A stretch of 64,000 nt of DNA from Mesorhizobium sp. 65-26. GTDB lineage: Bacteria; Pseudomonadota; Alphaproteobacteria; Rhizobiales; Rhizobiaceae. The stretch is taken from the NCBI GenBank assembly GCA_001899205.1, contig MKVL01000032.1:178897-242896 (forward strand), in the 5' to 3' direction. The notes under the pieces were generated by a model. It saw only the letters and a program-made list of their open reading frames with translations. It was not told the origin of the DNA and did no database searches. The position numbers and the translations under genes were made by a program. This document shows, one piece after another, positions 35,192 to 47,268 of this stretch. How positions within the stretch are numbered: position 1 is the first letter of the stretch; each line of letters starts with the position of its first letter.

Positions 35192-36490
35192 CTAGTCTTG
35201 AAACGGATCGGTCACAAGTATTGTGTCGTCCCGTTCCGGGCTGGTGGAAAGAAGCGCGACCGGGGCGCCGATCAGCTCCTCGATGTAGCGTACATATTTG
35301 ACCGCCTGGGCGGGCAGATCGTTCCAGCTACGCGCGCCGGCCGTGGTGCCTTTCCAGCCTTCGAGGGTCTCGTAGATGGGCTCGACCCGCGCCTGGGCGC
35401 CCTGGCTGGCGGGCAGGTAATCGATCTCGACGCCGTCGAGCCGATAGCCGGTACACACCTTGATCTCGTCGAGGCCGTCGAGCACGTCCAGCTTGGTGAG
35501 CGCGATGCCGTTGATGCCGTTGACGGCCACGGCCTGGCGCACCAGCACGGCGTCGAACCAGCCGCAGCGCCGCTTGCGGCCAGTGACCGTGCCGAACTCA
35601 TGCCCGCGTGTGCCGAGGAATTCGCCCACCTCATTGTCCTGCTCGGTCGGGAACGGCCCCTCTCCGACGCGCGTCGTATAGGCCTTGGTGATGCCCAGCA
35701 CATAGCCGATGCCGCCAGGCCCGATGCCGGAGCCGGGCGCGGCCTGTCCAGCCACGGTGTTGGACGAGGTCACGAATGGATAGGTGCCGTGATCGATGTC
35801 GAGCAGCGTGCCCTGCGCGCCCTCGAACAGGATGCGCTCGCCGGCGCGCCGCTTGTCGTCGAGGATTTTCCAGACGCGGTCCATATAGGGCAGGATGCGG
35901 TCGGCGACCGAAGTCAGCTCCTGCATGATCGTCTCATGCGCGACCTCGGCATGGCCAAGCCCGCGACGCAACGCGTTGTGGTGCGTCAGCAGCCTGTCCA
36001 CCTTCAGGGGAAGCGTTTCCAAGTCCGCCAAATCCATCACCCGCACGGCACGGCGGCCCACCTTGTCTTCATAGGCGGGTCCAATGCCCCGGCGGGTCGT
36101 GCCGATCTTCGTGCCCGAGTTGGACGCGGCATCCTCGCGGAAGCCGTCCAGTTCCCGGTGCAGCGACAGGATAAGCGCGGTGTTTTCGGCTATTTTCAGG
36201 CGGTCGGGCGTCACGCTGACGCCCAGCGCCTCCAGCTTGGCCACTTCCGCGACGAAGGCGTGCGGGTCGAAGACCACGCCATTGCCGATGACGGAAAGCT
36301 TGCCCTCTCGCACCACGCCGGATGGCAGCAGCGACAATTTGTAGACCTTGCCGTCCACGACCAGCGTGTGGCCGGCATTGTGGCCGCCCTGGAAGCGCAC
36401 CACCACATCGGCGCGCTCGGACAGCCAGTCCACGATCTTGCCCTTGCCTTCGTCGCCCCATTGCGAGCCGACGACCACCACATTGGCCAT
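35192..36490 (-). CDS. purA: Adenylosuccinate synthetase
   Basis: GTP-dependent conversion of IMP and aspartate to adenylosuccinate, the first committed step of AMP synthesis. 432 residues, the standard length. The N-terminal P-loop [11 protein letters not shown] (7-17), catalytic region [22 protein letters not shown] and the C-terminal GTP motif region are intact. The ATG at 36490 gives [13 protein letters not shown]; a longer frame adds seven residues without homology. Confidence 0.97.
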   Translation of the reverse strand: MANVVVVGSQWGDEGKGKIVDWLSERADVVVRFQGGHNAGHTLVVDGKVYKLSLLPSGVVREGKLSVIGNGVVFDPHAFVAEVAKLEALGVSVTPDRLKIAENTALILSLHRELDGFREDAASNSGTKIGTTRRGIGPAYEDKVGRRAVRVMDLADLETLPLKVDRLLTHHNALRRGLGHAEVAHETIMQELTSVADRILPYMDRVWKILDDKRRAGERILFEGAQGTLLDIDHGTYPFVTSSNTVAGQAAPGSGIGPGGIGYVLGITKAYTTRVGEGPFPTEQDNEVGEFLGTRGHEFGTVTGRKRRCGWFDAVLVRQAVAVNGINGIALTKLDVLDGLDEIKVCTGYRLDGVEIDYLPASQGAQARVEPIYETLEGWKGTTAGARSWNDLPAQAVKYVRYIEELIGAPVALLSTSPERDDTILVTDPFQD

Positions 36491-36800
36491 ATCTGTTTTC
36501 CCTTGAGGCACCGCCGGAGCGGCTTGAATCTGGTACGGAACGACAGGCCTCTATAGCCTCAAGACCATGCGAGCGCGACCTTTCTTTGGTGCCAAAAGCG
36601 TTCCGAGGCACAACAATTTTGGGCTTTGACATCATTTACTTGAACGCGCCGGCACAATAGGCCGGCATTGGAAACCCGCTTGGCCGGCATTCGCGGCCGG
36701 ATGGGTATGCCGGGCGCCGCGTAAATGCGGCGAAATCAAACACGACAGGGCGGAATGCCCGATTTCCGCCGAACGCATCCCGCCCGGGCTGGAACGTGCC
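36491..36800. other. Divergent promoter region between purA and an EamA transporter gene
   Basis: 310 bp. GGCCGGCAT is repeated around 36660-36690 in short dyads. No promoter or riboswitch pattern could be assigned. Confidence 0.4.
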
Positions 36801-37706
36801 ATGCACAGACGCGCCTACCTCTATCTGATGTTGACCATGCTGCTCTGGGGCGGCAACTCGGTGGCCGGCAAGCTCGCCGTCGGTCACGTGTCGCCGATGA
36901 CGCTGGTCTTCCTGCGCTGGGTACTGGCCGTGCTCTTCCTGCTGCCCCTCGGCTGGCGCGGTCTGCGGCAGGACTGGCCGGTCGTCCGCCAGCACTGGCT
37001 GCTGCTGACCATGCTGGGCGCCAGCGGCTTCACCCTCTTCAACACCATTTTCTACACGGCGCTGAGCTATACGACCGCCATCAACGTATCGATCGAGCAG
37101 GCGGCGATTCCGATCCTGATCATCGTCGCCAACTTCGTCTTCTTCCGGCTGCGGGTAAGCTGGGCCCAGATCGCCGGCGTCGCGCTGACCATCATCGGCG
37201 TGGTGTTGACCGCCTGCCACGGCGATCCCCGCCGGCTGCTGACGCTGGAGCTCAATTTCGGCGACGCCATCATGCTGGTCGCGCTGTTTCTCTACAGCGG
37301 TTATTCGGTGGGGTTGCGGCTGAAGCCCGCCATGCGCTGGCAGAGCCTGATGCTGGCGCTGTCGATCGTCGCGCTCGTCACCTCGCTGCCGTTCTTCATC
37401 TGGGAAGTGACGGCCGGCCGGATGGTCGCCCCCGACGTCCAGGGCTGGTTGGTGATCCTGTACACGGCCACCGGGGCCTCGATTGTCTCGCAGATACTCT
37501 ACATCAAAGGCAACGAACTGATCGGCGCCAACCGGGCAGGCCTGTTCATCAACCTGGTGCCGATCTTCGGCACGCTGCTCTCCGTGCTGATCGTCGGCGA
37601 GACGTTCCAACTCTATCAGGCGCTGGCTCTGGTGCTGGTGCTCAGCGGCATCACGCTGGCCGAATACAGCGGCAGCGAGGCCACCGAGCCGGCCACCGTC
37701 CCCTGA
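36801..37706 (+). CDS. DMT-superfamily EamA exporter
   Basis: Inner-membrane transporter of 301 residues with ten predicted helices arranged as two EamA repeats (about 5-140 and 150-290). The first helix carries LLWGGNSVAGKLAVG, typical of this family, and the second repeat ends with GETFQLYQALALVLVLSGI. Family members export amino acids, metabolites or drugs; the substrate is unknown. It is monocistronic and convergent with serA across the terminator at 37739. Confidence 0.9.
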   Translation: MHRRAYLYLMLTMLLWGGNSVAGKLAVGHVSPMTLVFLRWVLAVLFLLPLGWRGLRQDWPVVRQHWLLLTMLGASGFTLFNTIFYTALSYTTAINVSIEQAAIPILIIVANFVFFRLRVSWAQIAGVALTIIGVVLTACHGDPRRLLTLELNFGDAIMLVALFLYSGYSVGLRLKPAMRWQSLMLALSIVALVTSLPFFIWEVTAGRMVAPDVQGWLVILYTATGASIVSQILYIKGNELIGANRAGLFINLVPIFGTLLSVLIVGETFQLYQALALVLVLSGITLAEYSGSEATEPATVP

Positions 37707-37738
37707 GGGGAGCTTCTAAGCAGGCGCCTGAAAGAAGA

Positions 37739-37762
37739 AAGGCGCGGCCGGAGCCGCGCCTT
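37739..37762. terminator. Bidirectional terminator between EamA and serA genes
   Basis: 10-bp perfect stem AAGGCGCGGC, loop CGGA, GCCGCGCCTT between the two convergent stop codons. Confidence 0.85.
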
Positions 37763-37821
37763 CGCTTCACAAATCATCGCTTGTCGAACCGGGCGCCATC
37801 CGGGTCCAGGCTCGGGTCGAT

Positions 37822-39423
37822 CTACAGGCCGTTCACGTCGAACTGCAGCCGCTTGGCCGAGTCGATCGACTTGTGCGCCCGCACCTGTTCCAGCACCTTT
37901 TCCGGGAAGGGCGCGTCGAGATAGAGCAGCGCGATGGCATCGCCGCCCGGCCTGTTGCGGCCAAGCTGGAAGTTGGCGATGTTGACGCCATTCTCGCCGC
38001 ACACCGTGCCCAGCAGGCCGATGATGCCCGGCGCGTCGGCATTGGTGGTGTAGAGCATGTGCTGCCCGACCTCGGCATCGAGGTTGATGCCCTTGATCTG
38101 GATGAAGCGCGGCTTGCCGTCCGAGAAGCAGGTGCCGGCGATCGAGCGTGTCATGTGCTCGGTCTTGACGGTGAGCTTGATGTAGCCGTCGAAAACACCG
38201 GACTTGTCGCGCTTCACCTCGGCGACGATGATGCCGCGTTCCTTCACCATGATCGGCGCCGAGACCATGTTGACGTCGGCGACCTGCGGCCGGATCAGGC
38301 CGGCGAGTGCCGCACTGATCAGCGCGCGCGTATTCATGGTCGCGGTCGAACCGTCGAACAGGATTTCGACCTCCTTGATCGGATCCTCGGTGACCTGGCC
38401 GACAAAGGCGCCCAGCACTTCCGCGAGCTTGACGAACGGCTTGAGCCTGGGCGCTTCCTCCGCCGTGATCGACGGCATGTTGATAGCGTTGGAGACGGCC
38501 CCCTTGATCAGGTAGTCCGACATCTGCTCGGCGACCTGTAGCGCGACATTCTCCTGCGCTTCCGCCGTCGAGGCGCCGAGATGCGGCGTTGCAACCACGT
38601 TTTCCATGCCGAACAGGGCGTTCTGCTCGGCCGGCTCTACCTCGAACACGTCGACACCGGCGCCGGCGACCTTGCCGCTCTTCAGCGCCGCCACGAGATC
38701 TGCCTCGACGATCAGCCCGCCACGCGCACAGTTGATGATGCGCACGCCGTTCTTCATCTTGGCGATCGCCGCGGCGTCGATGATGTTGCGCGTCTTGTCG
38801 GTCAGCGGCGTGTGCAGCGTGATGAAGTCGGCGCGGGCAAAGAGCTCGTCGAGCTCGACCTTTTCGACGCCCAGTTCCGAGGCGCGGCTGTCGGAAAGGA
38901 ACGGGTCGAAGGCAACGACGTGCATCTTCAGCCCGACGCCGCGCGTTGCGACGATCGAACCGATGTTGCCGCAGCCGATCACGCCGAGCGTCTTGCTGGT
39001 GATCTCGACGCCCATGAAGCGGTTCTTTTCCCATTTGCCGGCGTGCGTCGAGGCATTGGCTTCGGGAATCTGGCGGGCGAGCGCGAAGATCATCGCGACG
39101 GCATGCTCGGCCGTGGTGATCGAATTACCGAAGGGCGTGTTCATCACGATGATACCCTTGCGGCTCGCCGCAGGGATATCGACGTTGTCGACGCCGATGC
39201 CGGCGCGCCCGACCACCTTGAGCCTGGTCGCGGCATTGATCAGCTTCTCGGTGACCTTTGTCGCCGAGCGGATCGCGAGGCCATCATACTGGCCGATGAC
39301 TTCGAGGAGCTTTTCCTTGTCCTTGCCGAGGTCGGGCAGGTAGTCGACCTCGATGCCGCGATCCTTGAAGATCTGAACGGCGGTCGTCGAGAGTTTGTCG
39401 GAAACGAGAACGCGGGGCGCCAT
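37822..39423 (-). CDS. serA: D-3-phosphoglycerate dehydrogenase
   Basis: First step of serine synthesis, oxidising 3-phosphoglycerate to 3-phosphohydroxypyruvate. 533 residues, the long form with catalytic, NAD-binding, ASB and ACT domains. The Rossmann motif is VIGCGNIG (about 146-153), followed by RGGLIVEADL and the catalytic His region TPHLGAST. The ACT domain (about 455-533, NADAPGIIGLLGTVCGENGVN) allows serine feedback. AAGGAGG precedes the ATG at 39423. It lies 65 bp after serC in one operon. Confidence 0.97.
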   Translation of the reverse strand: MAPRVLVSDKLSTTAVQIFKDRGIEVDYLPDLGKDKEKLLEVIGQYDGLAIRSATKVTEKLINAATRLKVVGRAGIGVDNVDIPAASRKGIIVMNTPFGNSITTAEHAVAMIFALARQIPEANASTHAGKWEKNRFMGVEITSKTLGVIGCGNIGSIVATRGVGLKMHVVAFDPFLSDSRASELGVEKVELDELFARADFITLHTPLTDKTRNIIDAAAIAKMKNGVRIINCARGGLIVEADLVAALKSGKVAGAGVDVFEVEPAEQNALFGMENVVATPHLGASTAEAQENVALQVAEQMSDYLIKGAVSNAINMPSITAEEAPRLKPFVKLAEVLGAFVGQVTEDPIKEVEILFDGSTATMNTRALISAALAGLIRPQVADVNMVSAPIMVKERGIIVAEVKRDKSGVFDGYIKLTVKTEHMTRSIAGTCFSDGKPRFIQIKGINLDAEVGQHMLYTTNADAPGIIGLLGTVCGENGVNIANFQLGRNRPGGDAIALLYLDAPFPEKVLEQVRAHKSIDSAKRLQFDVNGL

Positions 39424-39488
39424 AGCGGCCTCCTTGAGGGAAAAATCGGATATCGAGGGAAATGGCGGCGCGGTGGCCGCCATAGGTC

Positions 39489-40664
39489 TCAGGCCGCGGC
39501 CCTGAGCGAGGCCTTCTGCGTTGCGAAGGCCCAGTCGAGCCAAGGCAACAGCGCCTCGAGGTCAGAGGTCTCGACGGTGGCGCCGCACCAGATGCGTAGG
39601 CCGGTCGGGGCGTCGCGATAGGAACCGATGTCGTAGGCCACACCTTCCTTGTCGAGCGCCGAGACGATGCCCTTGGCGAAAGCCGCCTGGGCGTCGGCGT
39701 CGAGCGAAGCGACGTCGGGATCGGTGAAGGTCAGGCACACCGAGGTGTTGGAGCGGGTAGCCGGATCGACCGCCAGGTGGCCGAGCCAGGGCGAAGCGTC
39801 GACGAACCGATCGAGCACGGCGGCGTTGGCGTCCGCGCGGGCAATCAACCCTTCAAGCCCGCCGATCGACTTCGCCCAGTGGAGGGCGTCGAGATAGTCC
39901 TCGACGCACAGCATGGACGGCGTGTTGATAGTCTCGCCCTTGAAAATGCCTTCGATGAGCTTGCCGCCCGAGGTGAGGCGGAAGATCTTCGGCAGTGGCC
40001 AGGCCGGCTTGTAGGTTTCCAGCCTCTCGACGGCGCGCGGGCTGAGGATCAGCATGCCATGCGCGCCCTCGCCGCCCAGCACCTTCTGCCAGGAGAAGGT
40101 GACAACGTCGAGCTTTTCGAAATCGAGCCGTTGCGCGAAGGCCGCCGAGGTGGCGTCGCAGATGGTGAGGCCCTTGCGATCGGCGGGAATGAAATCGCCG
40201 TTCGGCACGCGAACGCCCGAGGTCGTGCCGTTCCAGGTGAAGACGACGTCGCGGTCGAAGTCGACCTTGGCGAGATCGGCCAGCTCGCCATAAGCGGCCT
40301 CGAAGCGGCGCACGTCGGCGAGCTTCAGCTGCTTGACGACGTCGGTGATCCAGCCGGAACCGAAGCTTTCCCAGGCGACCATGTCGACGCCGCGTTCGCC
40401 GAGCAGCGACCACAGCGCCATCTCGACGGCGCCGGTGTCCGATGCCGGCACGATGCCGATGCGGTAGCCCGCCGGCACTTGCAGGATCTCGCGCGTCAGC
40501 TCGATCGCCTGCTCGAGCTTGGCCTTGCCGATCTTGGCGCGGTGGGAACGTCCGAGCGCGGCCTTCGTCAGCGCCTCGACCGACCAGCCGGGACGTTTTG
40601 CGCAGGGACCTGAGGAAAAATTGGGGTTTGCCGGACGGAGTCCGGGCTTCGCAGGTGTCGTCAT
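39489..40664 (-). CDS. serC: Phosphoserine aminotransferase
   Basis: PLP-dependent second step of serine synthesis, transferring an amino group from glutamate to 3-phosphohydroxypyruvate. 391 residues of the alphaproteobacterial (Methanosarcina-like) type. The N-terminus has [15 protein letters not shown], and the PLP-binding Lys lies in [15 protein letters not shown] (about residue 195). First gene of serC-serA, behind a structured leader at 40665-40712. An ATG at 40664 follows the SD element at 10 bases. Confidence 0.96.
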   Translation of the reverse strand: MTTPAKPGLRPANPNFSSGPCAKRPGWSVEALTKAALGRSHRAKIGKAKLEQAIELTREILQVPAGYRIGIVPASDTGAVEMALWSLLGERGVDMVAWESFGSGWITDVVKQLKLADVRRFEAAYGELADLAKVDFDRDVVFTWNGTTSGVRVPNGDFIPADRKGLTICDATSAAFAQRLDFEKLDVVTFSWQKVLGGEGAHGMLILSPRAVERLETYKPAWPLPKIFRLTSGGKLIEGIFKGETINTPSMLCVEDYLDALHWAKSIGGLEGLIARADANAAVLDRFVDASPWLGHLAVDPATRSNTSVCLTFTDPDVASLDADAQAAFAKGIVSALDKEGVAYDIGSYRDAPTGLRIWCGATVETSDLEALLPWLDWAFATQKASLRAAA

Positions 40665-40712
40665 CGTGGTCTATCCTTCCAGATAGTGGCCCCTCGTTGG
40701 GGAGGGGTGGCC
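40665..40712 (-). promoter_or_regulatory. Structured leader upstream of serC (serC RNA motif candidate)
   Basis: On the minus strand there is a hairpin with CCCCTC/GAGGGG (40690-40707), followed by CTATC/GATAG (40671-40686) whose loop and 3' arm contain the GGAAGG ribosome-binding site. A serC RNA motif upstream of serC-serA is described for alphaproteobacteria; the position and the SD-containing second hairpin fit that. I judge it by structure alone. Confidence 0.55.
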
Positions 40713-40808
40713 CACGGACGGCGATAGGCGTTCAGGGTTCGGGCGTCAAGAAGAAAGTTTTTGTCGCTTGCGGGATACCCGCGCCGAGACAGATGGTGGC
40801 GCAAAAGC

Positions 40809-40836
40809 AAACGGCGGGCCGCAAGACCCGCCGTTT
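40809..40836 (-). terminator. Terminator after the outer-membrane protein gene
   Basis: 10-bp stem AAACGGCGGG/CCCGCCGTTT with an 8-base loop, 22 bp after the stop of the minus-strand beta-barrel gene. Confidence 0.75.
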
Positions 40837-40858
40837 CCGAGTTTTCCCGGCTTGTGCG

Positions 40859-41737
40859 TCACCAGAGATCGTAGCGCAGTCCGAGCTTGACGGTCTGGAA
40901 GTTGACGCCTTTGTGAACGTCGAAGGCGCCATTGTCATAGGCGACATACTCGGCGCCCGGCACCGCGAAATATTCGTAGCCGAGATCGACCGACAGGTTC
41001 TTGGTCACCTGGTAGGACAGGCCGGCGGCCAGCGCATATGCGAAGTCATAGCTGGCCTTCGAGCTCACCTGCCCATCATAGCCGGCGGAATCGTCGCAGT
41101 TGAACTGGGTCGTGACGGTGCTGCCGTTGCTGACGACGCTGCTGCTGGTCGGGACGCAGTTCTTCGCGCCGACCGCGCTGCTGCGCTTGCTGTAGACGAC
41201 GCCGGCGCCGGCGCCGATATAGGGCGTGATGCCGACATAGGTGCCGAGATCGACATAGCCATTGGCCATCAGGCTGTAGGCGTTGTTCGACGCGTTGCTG
41301 GATCCCTTGCAGGGCTGGCTGGTCGGCCTGGTCGTTATCTGGCTGGTAATCGTATTGGTCACGTTGTCAACGGCGGTCGTCGTCGTTGATCCCGCGCAGG
41401 TGGTGTCGACGCTGTCGCCGAACTTGTTCGACGGCAGGATGCCGAAATTCAGGTCGGCGCGGAAGTAGTCGTTGAAGTGATAGCCCATGCCGATGCTGCC
41501 GTCGAACAGCGTCTGGCTGGACGAGAAGCCCGGATTGTTGCTCGTGTCGTCGAACTTGTGGCTGAAGGCATAGCCGACGTCGCCGCGCAGATACCATCCG
41601 GAACCCACTTCGACCGGCTGGTAGTCCGGCGCCTGGTCGACATAGATCGGCGGGTCATAATCAGCCGCGCCCGCCGGCGTCAGCGGCAAGAGGAACGCGG
41701 CGGCCACGGCCAGCGCGATACGCGATTTGATTGTCAT
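40859..41737 (-). CDS. Outer-membrane beta-barrel protein (Omp25/Omp31-like)
   Basis: Predicted eight-stranded outer-membrane protein, 292 residues. The signal peptide is MTIKSRIALAVAAAFLLPLT with cleavage after PAGAA (about residue 25). Short amphipathic strands such as GWYLRGDVGYAFSHKF and VGITPYIGAGAGVVYSK alternate with loops. The last strand KLGLRYDLW ends in an aromatic residue as required for BAM assembly. Two surface loops are unusually Thr/Ser-rich and each is bounded by a Cys pair (about 113-143 and 187-209). A CtrA-type box at 41817-41831 lies about 80 bp upstream. Confidence 0.88.
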   Translation of the reverse strand: MTIKSRIALAVAAAFLLPLTPAGAADYDPPIYVDQAPDYQPVEVGSGWYLRGDVGYAFSHKFDDTSNNPGFSSSQTLFDGSIGMGYHFNDYFRADLNFGILPSNKFGDSVDTTCAGSTTTTAVDNVTNTITSQITTRPTSQPCKGSSNASNNAYSLMANGYVDLGTYVGITPYIGAGAGVVYSKRSSAVGAKNCVPTSSSVVSNGSTVTTQFNCDDSAGYDGQVSSKASYDFAYALAAGLSYQVTKNLSVDLGYEYFAVPGAEYVAYDNGAFDVHKGVNFQTVKLGLRYDLW

Positions 41738-41816
41738 GCTTCCCGACTCCCGGACTTGGCGCCGTCGATCATGGCGGGCACGGCTCCCGTTTCAGGATCA
41801 TTGTTAACCATAGTGG

Positions 41817-41831
41817 TTAAGTGCCGGTTAA
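41817..41831. promoter_or_regulatory. CtrA-type box upstream of the beta-barrel gene
   Basis: TTAAGTGCCGGTTAA fits the CtrA consensus TTAA-N7-TTAA exactly. A second TTAA (41805) and GGTTAA copies surround it. It lies about 80 bp upstream of the outer-membrane protein start, in the 299-bp region 41738-42036 that otherwise shows no gene. Confidence 0.5.
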
Positions 41832-41985
41832 GGATAACAGGTGGTTAGCGAATTGATTTCGAAGCGTTTTCGGCGGGCCTTCCGCGAGGCAGGGCGCGCG
41901 CCCCGGAATGGAATGACCGATCCGGTCCAAACAGGATATCCGGCTCAGCCGCCTGTGCCGGCCGACCGAGCGCTTTCGGCGCAAC

Positions 41986-42010
41986 GAAAAAGCCCGCCGG
42001 ACGGCGGGCT
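41986..42010 (-). terminator. Terminator after glmM
   Basis: On the minus strand, 8-bp stem AGCCCGCC/GGCGGGCT with a 4-base loop and a TTTT tail, 26 bp after the glmM stop. Confidence 0.85.
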
Positions 42011-42036
42011 CTTCAAACCGAGGATATTATCCGGGA

Positions 42037-43389
<1,353 letters not shown>

Positions 43390-43757
43390 ACTAGCCCGTG
43401 TCCCCGGTGGTTACCCGGTACGTCCTGCCATAACCGGCAGCCGTGCCGTCATCACTTTGTGTAATTGTATGTTACCAATTCTTAGGAAATCATTGTTGCT
43501 GGCCACGCAGTTGGAGCGCGCTTAAGCGCCTCCGCTAGGCTTTGCCCCCACAATAACCAGTACCGGCACTTCTTGGCCCTATTTGGGCGCCGGGGCGCTG
43601 CACCTTGTTCCGGCTTTGCCGGCTTTGATTTCATCATTTTGTCGCGAGCGGCCAGCTTCCCGTCGATGTATACGCCACTTACCATCTGGCGCAACTGACT
43701 GTTGAGCGGTATTGATGCGCAGGGACGTATCATGGGCTGCAGCAACGGAGAAACGCT
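43390..43757. other. Intergenic region between glmM and the Cys-repeat protein gene
   Basis: 368 bp with divergent promoters. I see short dyads (GCCGGC near 43620) but no operator, RNA or gene. Confidence 0.4.
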
Positions 43758-44606
43758 ATGCTCATCCACCGACTTGCCACTTTTACCGGCTTGGCCGTCG
43801 CGACATTCTTCTTCGCGGCGCCAGCCAACGCGCTGACCATGGCCGAATGCAGCACCAAGTACAACGCCTCCAAGGACGCGGGGACGCTGAACGGCCAGAC
43901 CTGGAACCAGTTCCGCAAGGCGCAGTGCGGCACGGACGCGACAAAGACCGACGCCAAGGCGGCAGCGACCGACACCACCACCGCCAAGCCCGCAAAGAAG
44001 GCTGCCGCGACCACGGCAGCGGCCGCCGACACTTCCGGCAAGGCGCTCAGCTCCAAGGAATGCAGCGCCAAGTACCAGGCCGCCAAGACGGCCGGCACCC
44101 TGAACGGCATGAAGTGGAACGACTTCCGCAAGACCGAATGCGCCGCTGGCGCCACCGCCGCGGCTGCGAGTACCTCGACCACCACGACCAAGGCAGCGAC
44201 CACCACCGCCGCGCCGGCCGCGGGCGGCAAGGGCCTCAGCATGGCTGAATGCAGCACCAAGTATCAGGCTGCCAAGACCGCCAACAAGCTGAACGGCATG
44301 AAGTGGAACGACTTCCGCAAAGCCGAGTGCGGCGCCGCCGCCGGCGACGATGACAGCGTGCCGGCTCCGACCGAGGCGACCTACACCAGCGAGCCCGAGA
44401 AGCCGACCGCCGTGGCGCCCAAGGGCGTGACCTTCCCGAAGGCGATCTCGCCGAAGTTCGCGAGCGAGACCCCGGCCAAGGGCCGCATGCATACCTGCCT
44501 CGAGCAGTACTATGCCAACAAGGACGCCAACACGCTGAACGGTCTGAAGTGGATTCAGAAGGGCGGCGGTTTCTACAGCCTCTGCAACGCCAAGCTGAAG
44601 AGCTGA
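43758..44606 (+). CDS. Secreted protein of four two-cysteine repeats
   Basis: 282 residues, function unknown. The signal peptide MLIHRLATFTGLAVATFFFA ends near ANA-L (about residue 26). Three repeats follow with the pattern EC-x2-KY-x2-(S/A)K-x4-LNG-x2-WN-x-FRK-x2-C (starting near residues 29, 95 and 157), separated by Ala/Thr/Lys linkers of low complexity. A fourth, variant repeat is at the end (CLEQYYANKDANTLNGLKW ... LC). Each unit has two Cys that could pair, giving beads on a flexible string, and the spacing recalls PsiF-type repeats, though I cannot confirm that. GGAGAAACGCT precedes the ATG. Confidence 0.8.
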   Translation: MLIHRLATFTGLAVATFFFAAPANALTMAECSTKYNASKDAGTLNGQTWNQFRKAQCGTDATKTDAKAAATDTTTAKPAKKAAATTAAAADTSGKALSSKECSAKYQAAKTAGTLNGMKWNDFRKTECAAGATAAAASTSTTTTKAATTTAAPAAGGKGLSMAECSTKYQAAKTANKLNGMKWNDFRKAECGAAAGDDDSVPAPTEATYTSEPEKPTAVAPKGVTFPKAISPKFASETPAKGRMHTCLEQYYANKDANTLNGLKWIQKGGGFYSLCNAKLKS

Positions 44607-44630
44607 TCGCCTAGCTCTTTATTCCCGGAC

Positions 44631-44666
44631 AAGGCCCGCGCGTCGCAAGATGCGCGGGCCTTTTTG
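44631..44666 (+). terminator. Rho-independent terminator after the Cys-repeat protein gene
   Basis: 11-bp perfect stem AAGGCCCGCGC/GCGCGGGCCTT with a 10-base loop and a T run, 25 bp after the stop. Confidence 0.92.
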
Positions 44667-44759
44667 TTGCCGTCTGCGCAGCGGGGCCGAAACAGGCGAA
44701 ACCAGGAAGGGCAGCGGAAGAACTTGCGCAGGGCGGCAGGCACTGGCGCCGCCTCTTGT

Positions 44760-45110
44760 CTCGCTGGCGGCATCCTCTCCCCGTGAACGGCCTCTTCAGG
44801 ACAATCACCTATGGAGCACGCTCGCCGGTCGGCTTGCCCACCTCTGCCCCGAACGACCGGGAGAGGAACAGTGCGCGCTTGCCAAACCTAGCTCCTTTTT
44901 CTCCCTCCGGAGGAGGCGGAGGTGGCGCCGCGTGGCGGCGACGGCGTGAGGGACACCGTATGCGATTGCCCTGCCGTGAACCGGAAGAAGGACGTCGCCG
45001 CGACGGATTCTGCCATTGCGAAACGTCACGGAACGAGCACCAGGGCAACAGGCAGCCTCCTTCTCCCGTTTACGGGGAAAAATGCCCGGCAGGGCAATGA
45101 GGGGACGCCG
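44760..45110. repeat. Mosaic of GC-rich palindromic repeats
   Basis: Non-coding stretch between the Cys-repeat gene and ftsH. It holds a CTCCCTCCGGAGGAGG palindrome (44902-44917), a GGTGGCGCCGCGTGGCGGCG block, and a TTCTCCCGTTTACGGGG element (45062-45078) followed by GGCAGGGCAATGAGGGG, of the sort repeated between genes in Mesorhizobium. Open frames here look like shadows of the repeats, not genes. Confidence 0.6.
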
Positions 45111-45178
45111 CGATCGTCGAGAAGACAGGGTACGCGAGCATAGCCGGCCGAGTGATCTCGCGGCTTCACCCCGTAAAA

Positions 45179-45209
45179 GCAAAAACGCCGCGGTTGGAGC
45201 CGCGGCGTT
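45179..45209 (-). terminator. Terminator after ftsH
   Basis: On the minus strand, 10-bp stem AACGCCGCGG/CCGCGGCGTT, 6-base loop, then TTT and a second T run, 24 bp after the ftsH stop. Confidence 0.88.
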
Positions 45210-45232
45210 CGTTTGCAGGGTCTGGCCAGTCC

Positions 45233-47161
<1,929 letters not shown>

Positions 47162-47220
47162 CAATTGTCCCGTTGGCGTCCGTGGTGCGGACACGCGTCA
47201 TGAAGAGAAAACGTGGCCCT

Positions 47221-47250
47221 AACATAGGGAGAGCGCCTCCCCTTGCCAAG
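47221..47250 (-). promoter_or_regulatory. Sigma-32 (RpoH) type promoter of ftsH
   Basis: Reading the minus strand, CTTG (47250-47247), 18 bases, then CCTATGTTAG (47228-47219), fitting the alphaproteobacterial heat-shock consensus CTTG with CYTATNTNNG. Transcription would start near 47215, about 54 bp before the ftsH ATG. FtsH is a known heat-shock gene. Confidence 0.6.
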
Positions 47251-47268
47251 CACAAGAGCATGTCTCGG

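Noticed and set aside
44650-44949. Short open frames between the Cys-repeat gene and ftsH
   Set aside because: They run through palindromic repeats, have no ribosome-binding site and have biased composition.
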